Source: Xiphophorus maculatus
Taxonomy: Eukaryota > Chordata > Actinopteri > Cyprinodontiformes > Poeciliidae
DNA length: 64,000 bases
NCBI RefSeq assembly: GCF_002775205.1
Contig: NC_036464.1
Location: forward strand, 2,386,501 to 2,450,500
Direction: 5' to 3'
Below, in pieces: positions 50,959-61,567 of this stretch (position 1 is its first letter; each line of letters opens with the position of its first letter). Position numbers and translations under genes: made by a program. The notes beneath the pieces are model-generated. The model did no database searches. It had not been told where the DNA came from and saw only the letters and a list, made by a program, of their open reading frames with translations.

Positions 50959-51979
50959 GCCACCGAGGCCGAGCCGAGCTGGCTGCTAGCCAAGCTAGCA
51001 TCGCAGCACAAAGATGAGCTGCACGAGCAAGATGGTTGGCTTCTTTAACTTCCGGGTTCACTTCCCCGTAAATCTATATTTTCATTTGAATTTATTCTAA
51101 AGCTTCGGACAGCAACACAGCTAAGAACTCAAACTGATATGCTAACTTAAATGTTTTTGTTTGTTTGTTTTACTTGAATGTTTGTGCAGTTTTAGCGCAA
51201 TATGTTGCGTCTGAGCCAAATCAAGAGTGTGCCCTGCCTTAATGTCCGAGTTCGCTTCAGTTCAGTTTGAGTGACGAAACGAAATTTATTCAAGAAAGCA
51301 AGTTACAGAGCAGTGGAAAAACAAATGAATACACGAGTAGCACAGGATACTGGCATTTCCGGTCCAACGCAAAAATAAATGAGACGCTTATTACTGTTGT
51401 TGTTTTAACTCTGGATACTGACAGTCAGACATGCATTACAGAGACTTTACGCAAAATCAAGAAAATTATGGACAGCATCCTGTTAAGCTGCGTTAACAAT
51501 AGAACTGAGCAAATTGTTGTTGCAAAAATAATTCACTTAATGGAAACAAGCCAATTTCGGGGAAAAGATTTTTTTGATAAAAGAAAAAAGAAAGAAAATG
51601 CGCTAGGATTAGAATGTTTAAAGTATCCAAATGAATATATTTGCACAACTGCAATAGAAATACTTTTTCTGAAGCGAGTCAGGTGATCACCAGCTGGACG
51701 TTACTACTAGCGAAAACCACAAAGAAGACGACAGGAATTAGTCTTATTCATGGTTCGTAGTTAGTTTTCTCCCAGACTTCGGCCAGCTGGCTTCACCAGA
51801 GATCTCACGGCATCGCACAGTTCATAAAAAGTTGTATTTAAAACATAACTCTTCTGTAAAATGGCTGACTACAATTTCCCCAAATAATATTTAAGTGTTT
51901 ACATCCATGAAGTTTAATAACTTCTACTGCATAACTTATTATTTACCTTGTGGGCGAAATAAAGTATTCTTGTAATTAA

Positions 51980-52000
51980 TTTTTTTTTTTTTTTTTTTTT
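51980..52000 (-). other. A21 tract 50 bp downstream of Ig gene copy 2
   Basis: On the gene's strand this is a run of about 21 A, starting 50 bp after the stop codon at 52051. It could be the remnant poly(A) tail of a retroposed mRNA. There is no AATAAA between stop and tract, so it may also be an unrelated A run. Confidence 0.4.
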
Positions 52001-52050
52001 CACCATGTAAACCAAAAGGATTTTTGAACAAATGGCGGGTTCTTGATAAG

Positions 52051-52752
52051 TCAAACAATAACTGCTGCTCCAATTGCTAAAACGGCCACAAGCAGAACCG
52101 CAGGCAACGGAACCGGACCGCTGCTGGGTTCCTTCTTGAAGGGGTTCGCTTTTGGGTCGCTCTCCTTCTCGCTGAATAGATTCTTCACTTTGCAGGTGTA
52201 GCGTGGAAAACTCGAAGTCTTCTTGGTAATAGAAATGCTGATCGTCTTTCCCCCCTCCTTCCATTGTCCCGTTTTTCCTTTCTTCCAGAAGTACTGGACG
52301 GGTTCGGCACCTTCAAACGTTCCACCACAAACCAGGGTGCATTTCCTAGAGGTCAGGCTGCTGCAGCCCTGCGGCCTCACGGTGATTTGAACAGGGTAGT
52401 CGTCCAGCTTCCTGACCCCCACAACGTTAAATCTGACAGGAAGGACTCTGTTGTTGACCTCCACCGTGAACTGCCCGTCGTCAGATTTTCTCATGTTGCT
52501 GATGGTCAGTATTGCGGTGGTCGGGTCCAGGTGTAATCGGCCTTTTAAGTCACCCAGATATTCCACAGGAGCATTTTTCGTAAAGTATTCAGCAGCAAGG
52601 TTCCCCTTATGCTTCCATGTGATGGCGGTGATGGCCTGCTGGTACTTTGGGTCGAGCTTCAGACTCTTTCCGACCTCAAAGTAAATGAGGTCCTGAGCAG
52701 CGGCCGGCAGCGCCATCAGCACCAGGAGGGAGAGACCAGCCGTCACTGCCAT
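52051..52752 (-). CDS. Intronless CD2/CD58-like Ig receptor, copy 2 (probable GPI-anchored form)
   Basis: One exon, 233 aa from the ATG at 52752. The open frame extends 70 codons upstream, but that part is Arg-rich and overlaps the promoter repeats. MAVTAGLSLLVLMALPAAAQ is a clear signal peptide, as in copy 3. Residues 21-114 form a Cys-free V-like domain ending NRVLPVRFNVVGVRKL. Residues 120-200 form a C2-like domain with cysteines at 130, 138, 142 and 187. The protein ends in a hydrophobic run (about 213-233, ...LLVAVLAIGAAVIV) with no cytoplasmic residues, after a small-residue stretch PSSGP (209-213). That is the pattern of a GPI-attachment signal, as in CD48 and one form of CD58. The likely role is adhesion or ligand function at the leukocyte surface. 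It is bounded by slc22a15 on its 3' side and by a duplicated promoter element on its 5' side. Confidence 0.75.
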   Translation of the reverse strand: MAVTAGLSLLVLMALPAAAQDLIYFEVGKSLKLDPKYQQAITAITWKHKGNLAAEYFTKNAPVEYLGDLKGRLHLDPTTAILTISNMRKSDDGQFTVEVNNRVLPVRFNVVGVRKLDDYPVQITVRPQGCSSLTSRKCTLVCGGTFEGAEPVQYFWKKGKTGQWKEGGKTISISITKKTSSFPRYTCKVKNLFSEKESDPKANPFKKEPSSGPVPLPAVLLVAVLAIGAAVIV

Positions 52753-52821
52753 GACGGAGCGTCTCCGCCGCCCTGAATATCCACGTCTAACTTGAACAAC
52801 TCCACACCATCTAGCCCGCGG

Positions 52822-53032
52822 TTCTTTGTGATCAAAATGGCGGCCGCTCGTTGTCCTTGGCGGTTGGAAAGAAACGTAACGGTTTGTATGTAACGGCTCG
52901 CAGCTGTAGCTGCGTTGAGACAACAGCCGTAAAAACGACGTTTTACTAGAAGAGCTCCACAACCACAGAGCCTGAGGCTCTTTATGATCAAAATGGCGGC
53001 CGCTCGTTGTCCTTGGCGGTTGGAAAGAACTG
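52822..53032 (-). promoter_or_regulatory. Promoter of Ig copy 2 with two duplicated YY1-type blocks
   Basis: A block of about 50 bp containing GATCAAAATGGCGGCCGCTC occurs twice, 156 bp apart (52822-52873 and 52977-53030). Each holds AAAATGGCGGC (52834-52844 and 52990-53000), close to the YY1 consensus AAGATGGCGGC found near many CpG promoters. It lies 70-280 bp upstream of the start codon. Function is inferred. Confidence 0.5.
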
Positions 53033-53093
53033 TTAAGGTTTCTGAAATGGAGTGAGCCTCAAAATGTCTTAATTTATACAAATATCATCATTC

Positions 53094-53645
53094 CAGAGGC
53101 GGGCAGAGTGTCCAAAAACGGTTCTGAAGTAAGAGTATCACTACTTCAGCATATTTCTACTAGTAAATGTAGCCGTAAAAAGTATTTGGTAAAAAGTTTA
53201 CTCAAGTACTGAGTAACTGATCAAATTATGATTTAATACTTAAAAATTACATCATCAAAATATAGTTAAGTGAAAATGTTGGTATTCTAATGATTGAAAT
53301 GACAATTATATCTAAGAAACAAAAAATATCAAAACCAGGCAAATCCAAATAAGTTTCTTTCAATAAAAAACTTATGAATCTTTAAGGAAAACAGCAAGAG
53401 TGTGTCTGAGTCTGGTGATTTTTTTATTTTATTTTTTTATTAAAACATGTTTGTTTTTCATTTAGTGGGTAGAAAATCCAGAAATTTTGCTCAACTTAGA
53501 GTAGAAACACTTCATAATAAAATTACTCAAATAAAAGCAGAAAGTATATTAAAAAATACTCCTAAACGTAATCTTTTTTCAAAAAAGTTACTCAATTAAA
53601 TGTAATTGAGTAAACTAGTAACTAGTTACTACCCAACTTATTCTG
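53094..53645 (+). mobile_element. hAT-like non-autonomous fish element
   Basis: It starts CAGAGGCGGGCAGAG and ends TTACTACCCAACTTATTCTG, degenerate versions of the CAGAGGTGGGTAG... inverted ends. The inside is full of ACTCAAGTACTGAGTAACTG and related words shared with 61042-61548 and 63277-63775. It is non-coding. Confidence 0.6.
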
Positions 53646-53739
53646 ACTCTATGTGAGTAAAACAGCAGATCCTGTCTCCTCCTCTGCTTTAGGGCTGAAA
53701 ATTAAACTGATTGTTAAAAATAACCAAGCAGTGTTAAAG

Positions 53740-54370
53740 AGTGAATTTCTCAGTCACGTTTATTAACATCTCAAACAGACAAAAAGTAAAAACAGAAACA
53801 AATAAATGAATAAAACAAAGCTATCAGGCCCATTGCATGTAATTTTGCATAATTTGTTTGAAAAGGAGCAGGTAGAAAAAGATCTTCTGATTTCCTGCCC
53901 TTTATACTTATCAACCTACAAACATTTAAATCTAATCATTTAAATTATTCCCACACTGAATGACACTTAAAACTCACATTCTCATAATTAAATTTACAAT
54001 GTTCATAAATTATTAATATCAATAATATCCCTTTTGGTCTTTGAGACATCTGTCCTACACAACATATTTCCCAATAATCTCCTTTTTGAACAGATTTTAA
54101 ATCAGGTTTATAGTTTTACTTTGTTTAAACTCATCATTTAATCCATTCCATAAATCTGCCACACATATTGATAAACAAACCCTTTTATTTTATTTCCTTC
54201 CCTCTTAAATTATAATCCCCTATTCTGACAAAACATTTTTTGAATATTATGCGGAAGTTGATGGTTTCTTACTTTTAACATGAATTGCATAGTTTTGAAT
54301 CTTACAAGGAACATTTGATTAAAAAAACAATAATGGGTTTGTATGTTCCCAATATCAACAAATGATCCAC
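53740..54370 (-). repeat. LINE-like fragment, degenerate
   Basis: AT-rich block. On the minus strand it contains TTTTCTACCTGCTCCTTTTC, a word also present in the LINE tail at 37887-38015. There is no usable reverse-transcriptase frame. The family is not determined. Confidence 0.4.
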
Positions 54371-54374
54371 TGTT

Positions 54375-55880
54375 GGGCTTCCAGTGTTGCATTCAATGAC
54401 AGCTGGGAACTATCGCCTCTCTTCTCATGCTGTCATTTTTTATTAGGGTGAGGAAACACCCTAATAAAAGGGTGAGGTTACTGAGATTAGTACAGAGAAA
54501 GTGGTGTCATGATGCGTCTGCAGGTGTCTTTACCTCTTCCCCGTCAGAATAAAGCCAGCCAGGAGATTCTGGAGGCTCTGCAGAAAAACACAGACAGGAC
54601 GCACTAATCAGCAACAACAAATCTGCAAATAAAAGTGTTGGTTTACAACAAAGAAACAATAAGTATTAATCTGATTTATTCAAGTCTGGACAGAAACATA
54701 AAGAGGAGCAGAAAAACCAAAGGAGGTGGATTAGCAGTGGAATTGATTGCAACACTGACTGCTACTGGAGATCCTTCCTGCTCACAGCATCAACATCAAA
54801 CCAACAGAACCAGTTTTCTCCCAGCATTTTGTGCTTTCAATTGAAGACACTGCGCTCATTTTAAATAAAACATCTGCAGGATGATTTACAGCTTCTCGAC
54901 TGAAAGAAAACTATTCTGCTGATTCTATTACACGTTTAACTCGGTTTTATTCAGCTTTAAAAGTGACGTTTTAGCCTGAAACGTCAATTGAATTTGATAA
55001 AACAAATTTAGTCATTTGTATAACTAACACGAACTTATTAACTCGCCAACAGTCTTAAGTGTTCATGGAATGTTGCTTTTCACAACTAGAATTAATATTT
55101 AGATGTTTATTGTTGTTTCCAGTCTCCTTTTCTCTCTTTAACCACCTAAAATGTAATTATTTAAGTGTGACAAACCTGCGCGTGGAAAGCCGTCTCTATA
55201 GCCAAGCTAAGCTAAACCAGCACCGCCATACAAAGATGATCTGAACGAGCAAGATAGATAGCTGCTGTCATTTCCGAGTTCATTTCCTCATAGATTCGTA
55301 TTTTCTGTTCAGTTCATTCAAAAGCTTTAGACAGCAGCACAGCTGAGAACTCAAACTAATATGTTAAATTAAAGTTGTGTGTGGATTTTTTATATTTTAC
55401 CGCATTCAGCGGCGCCTCCAACCGGTGCGGTTTAAGCAACACTCCGAGCTAGCAGCTACATTTAGATCACACCCTGCATTAGCTTTCAGAGACTGCTTCT
55501 AGGTAAACATACAACCGTTATTTCAGTTTATTATTAAGCTCCAGACAGCAACACAACTAAGACCTCTCATTAATATGCTAAATTGAAAGGTATTTGCATA
55601 TTTTTCCAATTTTAGCTGCATCTGGAACCGATGTTTAAGCGTCACTCCGAGCTAGCAGCTAAATTAAGAGTGTGCCCTGCCTAAACTTCCGGAGTTGCTT
55701 CACAGCGACTTTCATGTAATGCCTTTAAGTTTTTTTTGGTTTTAGAGAAATATAGGCTTCAGACTCAGCGACGCAGCGAATTATTTATTTCACAAGGTAC
55801 GTTACAGAGCAGTGGAAAAAAGAATAAATACAGGAGTAGCACTGAAAACAGGCATTTACAGTCCAACACAAAAATAAGAT
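54375..55880 (-). pseudogene. Decayed partial duplicate of slc22a15
   Basis: Three blocks match slc22a15 in the same order and strand. 54375-54620 matches 46668-46960 and contains an exon 6 relic at 54534-54577, still flanked by CTGCAG and GTAAAG but internally shortened. 54740-55260 matches 50395-51060 and contains an exon 1 relic at about 55176-55204 that has lost its start codon and most of its middle. 55690-55880 matches 51240-51400. Exons 2-5 are absent, and exons 7-13 are not present in this copy. Promoter-like pieces near 55320-55440 and 55540-55670 repeat each other. The block lies directly 3' of Ig copy 3, as real slc22a15 lies 3' of Ig copy 2, so it marks a segmental duplication. 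It cannot encode a transporter. Confidence 0.8.
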
Positions 55881-55907
55881 GCTTAACAGTTTTTTGCATC
55901 CATCAAT

Positions 55908-55909
55908 CA

Positions 55910-55951
<42 letters not shown>

Positions 55952-55952
55952 A
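55908..55952. repeat. TC/AC compound microsatellite
   Basis: A CT run followed directly by a CA run. Confidence 0.9.
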
Positions 55953-56730
55953 AGGGTAAGTTAAACAGGTCACACTCATTTTAAAGCCTAAGCTTCCACT
56001 AGAAACAGCTCACTATCTTCCTATTGTCCTCCTGAGCAATTTATTCCAGTACATTCAAAAACAAACTTAAAAAGCATATTGCATCTAAGGTAATATTAGT
56101 CAATCCATGGCTTTATCATGATATATATACAGATGAGAATACGTCATATGATGCTTAAATAAAATGCAATCCTGTGCAACAATTGAGTCACATTGAATCC
56201 GTTTTAGCAGAAAGGCACAGTGGACAGATTCTCTCTAAAAATGGGTTTTAAAAATGAGGTTTTTGCAACGTGACAGCATTAAATAGATATGAATAACACA
56301 TTGCATTCATTACATCTCAGTTTCTCATCATTACTGTTCATTATCCAAACAGGTCTTTAAAGCAATGTTCTTATGCTTTCTAAAACTCCTGATTCACATG
56401 CAGATTAACAAACTGCTAAAATGATGGAAAATAAAACAATTCAACATATTCATATGAAAAAAAACTGGAAAGAAAGAAAGAGTTCACGTTTAAGCGCCGC
56501 AGATTTTTTTTTCCCTTCATAATTAATCCGAACATGATGGTCAAATGGAAGATCCAGACAGATATAAACACTGAAGAGCTTTGCCCTCGCTGACAGGAGG
56601 AATCTGTAATAATGTGTACATTCACATAGATGCAGGAGGGCAGAAGGATTTATAACCAGTGTGTTCCTCTGGGAAGGCAAACAGAACAAGTTGGAGTTCT
56701 GGTCGAGAAGGATCCACAGTGGTCAGGCCC

Positions 56731-57570
56731 TCATAACTCTGAGTTGGCGTCTTTACCAGGCTCTGGCATATTCAAAGCTCTACTCTCATCCCCATTGGCT
56801 TTCTCTCCATCGCCTTGTCTTGCTGGTGCAGAATCCTCATTCTTCTTTGGATATATATATTTCCTGTAGATAAAAAATCCAACGGCTAAACTTAGTAGAA
56901 TAATAACAATAACGATCCCAGCCACCAGACCTCCATTGACCCCTGAAGATTCCTTGTCTTTGAAGGGGTTCACTAACGGGCCGCTCTCCTTCTCGCTGAA
57001 TTTGTTCTTCGCTTTGCAGGTGAAGGTTCTGAAGCCCAGTTTCTTCTCCACCTCGCTGAAAATTGTGATTGTCTTCTCATCCTCCTTCCATTCTTCCGTT
57101 TCTCCTTTCTTCCAGAAGTACTGGACGGGCTCAGCGTCTTTAAAGTCCTCACCACATGATAGGGTGCAGTTGGGGGATTCGCTCTTGCACGTCAGAGGCC
57201 TCAAGATGACTTCAACAGTTACCAGCTTCCTGACCCCCACAACGTTAAATTTGACAGGAAGGACTCTGTTGTTGACCTCCACCGTGAACTGCCCGTCATC
57301 AGATTTTGTTATGTTGCTGATGGTCAGTATTCCGGTGGTCACGTCCAGTTTTAATCGGCCTTTTAAGTCACCCAGATATTCCAGAGGAACCGCATCCTTA
57401 ATGTATTCAGCAGCAATGTTCCCCTTATGCTTCCATGTGATGGCGTTGATGGCCTCAGAAGACTTTGGGTCGAGATTCAGATTCTTGCCGATCTCAACGT
57501 ATAAAGGCTCCTGAGCCGCGGCCTGCAGCGCCAGCAGTGTCAGGAGGGAGAGACCAGCCGTCAGAGCCAT
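56731..57570 (-). CDS. Intronless CD2/CD58-like Ig receptor, copy 3 (transmembrane, long tail)
   Basis: A single exon of 279 aa with a good start context (AAAATCATGG). Signal peptide 1-20. Cys-free V-like domain 21-114 with sequon N86 (NIT). C2-like domain about 118-197 with cysteines at 128, 135, 139 and 185 and sequon N134 (NCT). Stalk about 198-213. Membrane helix 214-235 (VAGIVIVIILLSLAVGFFIY). A 44-residue charged tail carries KEN-, EK- and DAN-rich polar sequence. The tail has no TxYxxV/I switch motif of SLAM receptors and no Pro-rich CD2-like motif, so this is more like a ligand-side molecule such as CD58 than a signalling receptor (inference). It is a paralogue of copies 1 and 2: the V domain is very similar and the second domain diverged. 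The intron-free structure again suggests descent from a retrocopy. Confidence 0.78.
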   Translation of the reverse strand: MALTAGLSLLTLLALQAAAQEPLYVEIGKNLNLDPKSSEAINAITWKHKGNIAAEYIKDAVPLEYLGDLKGRLKLDVTTGILTISNITKSDDGQFTVEVNNRVLPVKFNVVGVRKLVTVEVILRPLTCKSESPNCTLSCGEDFKDAEPVQYFWKKGETEEWKEDEKTITIFSEVEKKLGFRTFTCKAKNKFSEKESGPLVNPFKDKESSGVNGGLVAGIVIVIILLSLAVGFFIYRKYIYPKKNEDSAPARQGDGEKANGDESRALNMPEPGKDANSEL

Positions 57571-57760
57571 GATTTTGAGCGGTTCTACTGGGTAAATACC
57601 GTCATATCAGCCGGAATGATCGACGTTGTGCCAGAAGAGCTTCACTCCCTTCGAAGTCTTTGAGAAAATGGCGCCCGCTCCAAACCCGTCCGAGACAAGG
57701 CCACACCCTTGGCTCCGCTCCTTACCCGTCTGCCGGTGTGTGGACCGGCAGATTAATTGT
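57571..57760 (-). promoter_or_regulatory. CpG-rich promoter region of Ig copy 3
   Basis: GC-rich sequence directly upstream of the start codon, containing GAGAAAATGGCGCCCGCTCC, the diverged counterpart of the YY1-type block upstream of copy 2. Promoter function is inferred from position. Confidence 0.4.
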
Positions 57761-57899
57761 GAGGAGCATTACTGTCACATGCTGATCTGGACTGTAGTGT
57801 AGTCGGTACATGTATATATTTTCTCTAAAATATCTTTGCTCTTGACAAATAAAAATGTTATTGAGTTAAAATTTCTTTAGCTGCTCATTTACTGTCTAA

Positions 57900-58140
57900 A
57901 AGTGAGACCCCGCCCACCGCGCTGCTTCCCTCACCGGCTGAAAGGATATGGAAGTACCTCAGTTTCAATATGGCGTACAGATTACGTCATCGCGTACCGA
58001 GAAATGGGAGGGAACGCATGAACGTCTTCCAAAAACCTTCAGAATGTTTCTGGAATCAGGTCCATTACAGAAACTGAATCCGGCTGGTTGTTGTGTTAAA
58101 CCTCTCAATCATTTACATTTCAGGTTGGGAGAATGTGACT
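57900..58140. other. Possible CpG-type regulatory region with an ATTACGTCAT site
   Basis: The sequence around 57975-57985 (GATTACGTCATCGCG) holds an ATF/CREB-type half site with flanking CpGs. A short plus-strand frame here (from 57948) shows no protein features. Confidence 0.25.
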
Positions 58141-60343
58141 AAATTCTGACAAATAATTATATTAAAACCGACGTGGATCTACAAGTAAGTGAGTTGAAAC
58201 ATATTTTAGTAGTATAAAATAAAACTTTAGGTCTGTTTGTGATCATAAAATGCATTTAAAACATGAACATAATTATTGATTTGTGGATTAAATCATGATT
58301 AGTGAACTAGAAGTTTCTTTCTTTACCTTCATTCCTACAGGAGATTCTTAAAGAACTATTAACTATCCTTTTACTGTCATTGTGCACGAAATTAAGCACA
58401 ACAAAATTTTAAAAATAGGAACTCGAAGGCAAGTTACATAAATTGATAAAATAATAATAGATAAGTATATCTCAATGAATGTTAAAATATAGTAGAAACA
58501 CAAAAACCACTGGGATGTTAAGAATAAATAAATGTGTTTTTAAGCAACGATGCCAAAATATTATTTATTTTTGCGTTTTGTACATAATGATTATAATACA
58601 TGTATTTCCTGTGATAACTGTAGTGTTAAATAGTGATTAATTTTTTTTTTTTAAAACCTATAATAGTTAAAATATGGCACCTGAAAATAGTGAGATTAGA
58701 TATGGAGCTCCACAAGGCTGCTCTTTAAGCCCAGTCCTTTTCAGAATTCAAAGACATTATGAACCATAACAATAAGATCCATTTCAATGCTTTTTAGTTT
58801 AAGATACACATAAAATAGAACAGTTGGCTGACTGTGGCTTTGATACTGACTCTTCTAGGCATAATGTGAGCAAACAGTAGCCTGTTTCCAGGACTCTTCT
58901 GTTTTATAGGTAAAAATTAATCTGATTAATAGTGGGTTAATTAATTACCAAATAATTAATAATAAAACCCAGTTTATTATGAACCACATAGACAAATTTG
59001 ATTTCATTTGCCATTTAATTATGATATAGTATAGTTACATAATAATGACACTGTACATATTATTTGCGTATATCTTAAAGAGATTCAGAAAATATAAAGA
59101 TTTGTATTTAGAAACATGCATTTTTTTAAGTAAAGCTTAATAGGAGGAAGGTACTTTTGATTAAAATTAAACCTTATGTGTAAAAATAAATCAGCAAAAA
59201 GGGGAAATAAACACATGAATGATTTATGTTAGCGGGGGAAACTGTTGTTTAAATATTAGCTGATATTGATATCCGATATTAATACTGCTGTTATGGCCGA
59301 TTATCATTATTTAACAACATTATCGTTTTCCAACACTTTCAACACTATAAAAGCAACGAAACCAGTAGATTACCTCTGCTACAGTTAAACTCCCATAATC
59401 CTGTGCTTCATCACTATCAGAGTCACATGACCGACCCAAACAACAAGATGGAAATAAACTCAGATTATTTATATCAGCCCAGGTTTACTAATCAGATCGA
59501 TACGGATATGTTACTATATGACTAACATTGGTCGATACTGATATTATTGCCAATATGTGTATCTATTAACTGGTACTGCATGTAAACAACATGAGCTCAA
59601 AATGCCACACCTACAGTTAGCCTCCCAAAGGATTGTGTTTAATAATGGATAAGAGGCTTATTAATTATTATTTAATAACGTGTCACTCAAAGAAAAGCTG
59701 AGGATTACAGCTACTTCCATGATACTATTTGTATTTAATTTCCCTTTGGGATAAATACAGTAGTTTTGAACTAGAAAGGAGGAATTCAGGTCTGCAGGAA
59801 TATTTTTTTAGTTTCTTGTGTTGAGTTGCAGAACGTTTGTCTTTAGAAAACTAAAACGGTACGAAGCAGGTAGATCTCTGTCTGCCGGTCCTGGACCTGC
59901 GGTCAGCACTGACCAACTTCATCTTAACACCAAAAACAGAATTATTTTCCATTGTTTGGGCTGAAAGAAAATTATTGTTTCCTCCAAAGCCACTCAAGTC
60001 TATTTTTCTTTTATGTTTCTAAATCACAAATGTGCATACTTGTAGTAAAGAACAACTTATTTTTTGATCTCCACGTTTTCCATCTCAGAAGAGCTTAGAA
60101 TCTTCAGAATCACAAAACGTCCCAGACTTGTTCATGGTTTCGTTGTGGTCAGTCACATTTACAAAGCATCACCACCTTAGGAGGAACAAAGAAAACAGTA
60201 ACTGATATAAAAGATTAATATTTTCATTCCAGGTTGTATATATAAGAATGTTGTGTTATTGGAGTTTCATGTTAGGTGTTTGTTAGTTAATGGGTTAAGT
60301 AATCCTCAGCTGGAAAGGTTTGGGGCAGCAATGGCCAAAAGGC
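58141..60343. other. AT-rich intergenic region
   Basis: No coding exon seen. It contains retroposon tail-like words at about 58370-58440 (TTTTACTGTCATTGTGCACG) and a LINE tail at 59731-59772; the rest is unassigned. Confidence 0.5.
59731..59772 (+). repeat. LINE 3'-tail-like fragment
   Basis: AATTTCCCTTTGGGATAAAT then ACAGTA, same family of tails as 48932-48970 but on the opposite strand. Confidence 0.4.
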
Positions 60344-60627
60344 TCAGAAGGAGGATTTCTTGTAGAAGGGGTTGACAGTCGGGTCGCTCTCCTTCTCACT
60401 GAATGGGTTCTTCACTTTGCAGGTGATGGTTTCAAAACTCCAAGTCTCTTCAGAAATGGTGATCACCTTTTCCCCCTCCTTCCATTCTCCAGCTTCTCCT
60501 TTCTTCCAGAAGTACTGGACAGGCTCAGCGTCTTTAAAGTCGACACCACAAGCCAGGATGCATTCAGTGTAACAGTGTATCGCATGTCAGAGGCCTCATG
60601 ATGACTTCAACAGGGTAGTCGTCCAGC
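60344..60627 (-). pseudogene. Fragment of a fourth CD2/CD58-like Ig gene (second domain only)
   Basis: Minus-strand sequence equivalent to LDDYPVEVIMRPLTC ... DAEPVQYFWKKGEAGEWKEG ... TCKVKNPFSEKESDP. It matches the C2-like domain of copies 2 and 3. There is a frameshift between the first and second cysteines, a stop (TGA 60346-60344) soon after NPFYKK, no signal peptide or V domain upstream and no membrane segment downstream. It is a broken piece left by duplication of the cluster. Confidence 0.85.
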
Positions 60628-60711
60628 GGTGAAGAAACTCTCAGTTACAAAAAGGTTTGTGATTCCTGTCCTAAAGTCACTGTTTGGTGTAATCTCCATT
60701 TTAGCATAAAT

Positions 60712-61041
60712 CAGGGGCGATTCTAGGATCTGACCTTTAGGGGGGCTGAGCCCCCAGCAGGGCTAAGACCCATGAGAAGATATTCGTTGGTGCAGTTTTC
60801 TAAATCCAACTGCACCATTCACAGAATAAAAGAACAATGTTCATTTTACTCTAACATATACTTATAGAGTAAAATCAGAGAAACTTTACATTATTTCCAG
60901 AGGTGTATGAACTCAGTTTGAAACAGAATCTCTAGATCACATCATAGCTGCTAACATCTGCTAACATTAATGAGACACAAGCAGCTGTGGAGTCACTCAG
61001 TCCTAGAGTGGAAATGAAAATAAAATCTACTGATTTACACC
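60712..61041. repeat. Possible dispersed element beginning CAGGGGCGATTCTAGG
   Basis: The start, with GGGGGGCTGAGCCCCC close by, looks like the terminal part of a common fish repeat, possibly hAT-like. The other end is not defined. Confidence 0.3.
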
Positions 61042-61548
61042 CAGAGGTGGGTAAGGTACCAAACATTTACTCTGGTAGAAAGTAAACATTGAAGAAATGA
61101 CTCAAGTAAGAGTAAAATAGTATTTGGTTAAAAGTCTAATCAATTACTGAATAACTGATCAAATTATCAATCATTTAATATTTAAAAATTGCGTCATCAG
61201 ACAGAACAAAATACAAAGTTAAGAGGAAATTTTACTATTTTAAGGACTAAAATGACAATAATTCATATAACAAACACAAACAACAGTCAGACAAAATAAT
61301 TTTCCAAATCAGTTTCTTTCAATAAAAACACTTATAAAACTTTAATAAGAGCTGCAGATGTGTGTCTGGTGAACTTTTGATTAAAACATGTTTGTTTTTC
61401 ATTCAAAGGGTAGAAAAGATAGAAATACTTTAAAATATATTTACTCAAAGTACTGCGCACTAAAAATACTCCTAAAAGTTGCTTTTGTTTTTTTTTTCAA
61501 AAAATTACTCAAGTAAATGTAACTAGTTTCTATAACTAGTACACTCTG
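61042..61548 (+). mobile_element. hAT-like non-autonomous fish element
   Basis: It begins CAGAGGTGGGTAAGGTACC and ends TAGTACACTCTG, imperfect inverted ends. The inside (ACTCAAGTAAGAGTAAAATAG, CTGAATAACTGATCAAATTA) matches the element at 53094-53645. No 8-bp target duplication is seen. Confidence 0.6.
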
Positions 61549-61567
61549 ACATCAGTTCTCTACTCAG

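Noticed and set aside
51267-51686. Plus-strand 139-codon frame between slc22a15 and Ig copy 2
   Set aside because: No domain; the matching duplicate region near 55690 does not keep the frame, so it is not under coding constraint.
52753-52962. N-terminal extension of Ig copy 2 to an upstream ATG
   Set aside because: It would place 70 Arg-rich residues before a canonical signal peptide and overlaps the duplicated promoter block; copy 3 starts at the equivalent of 52752.
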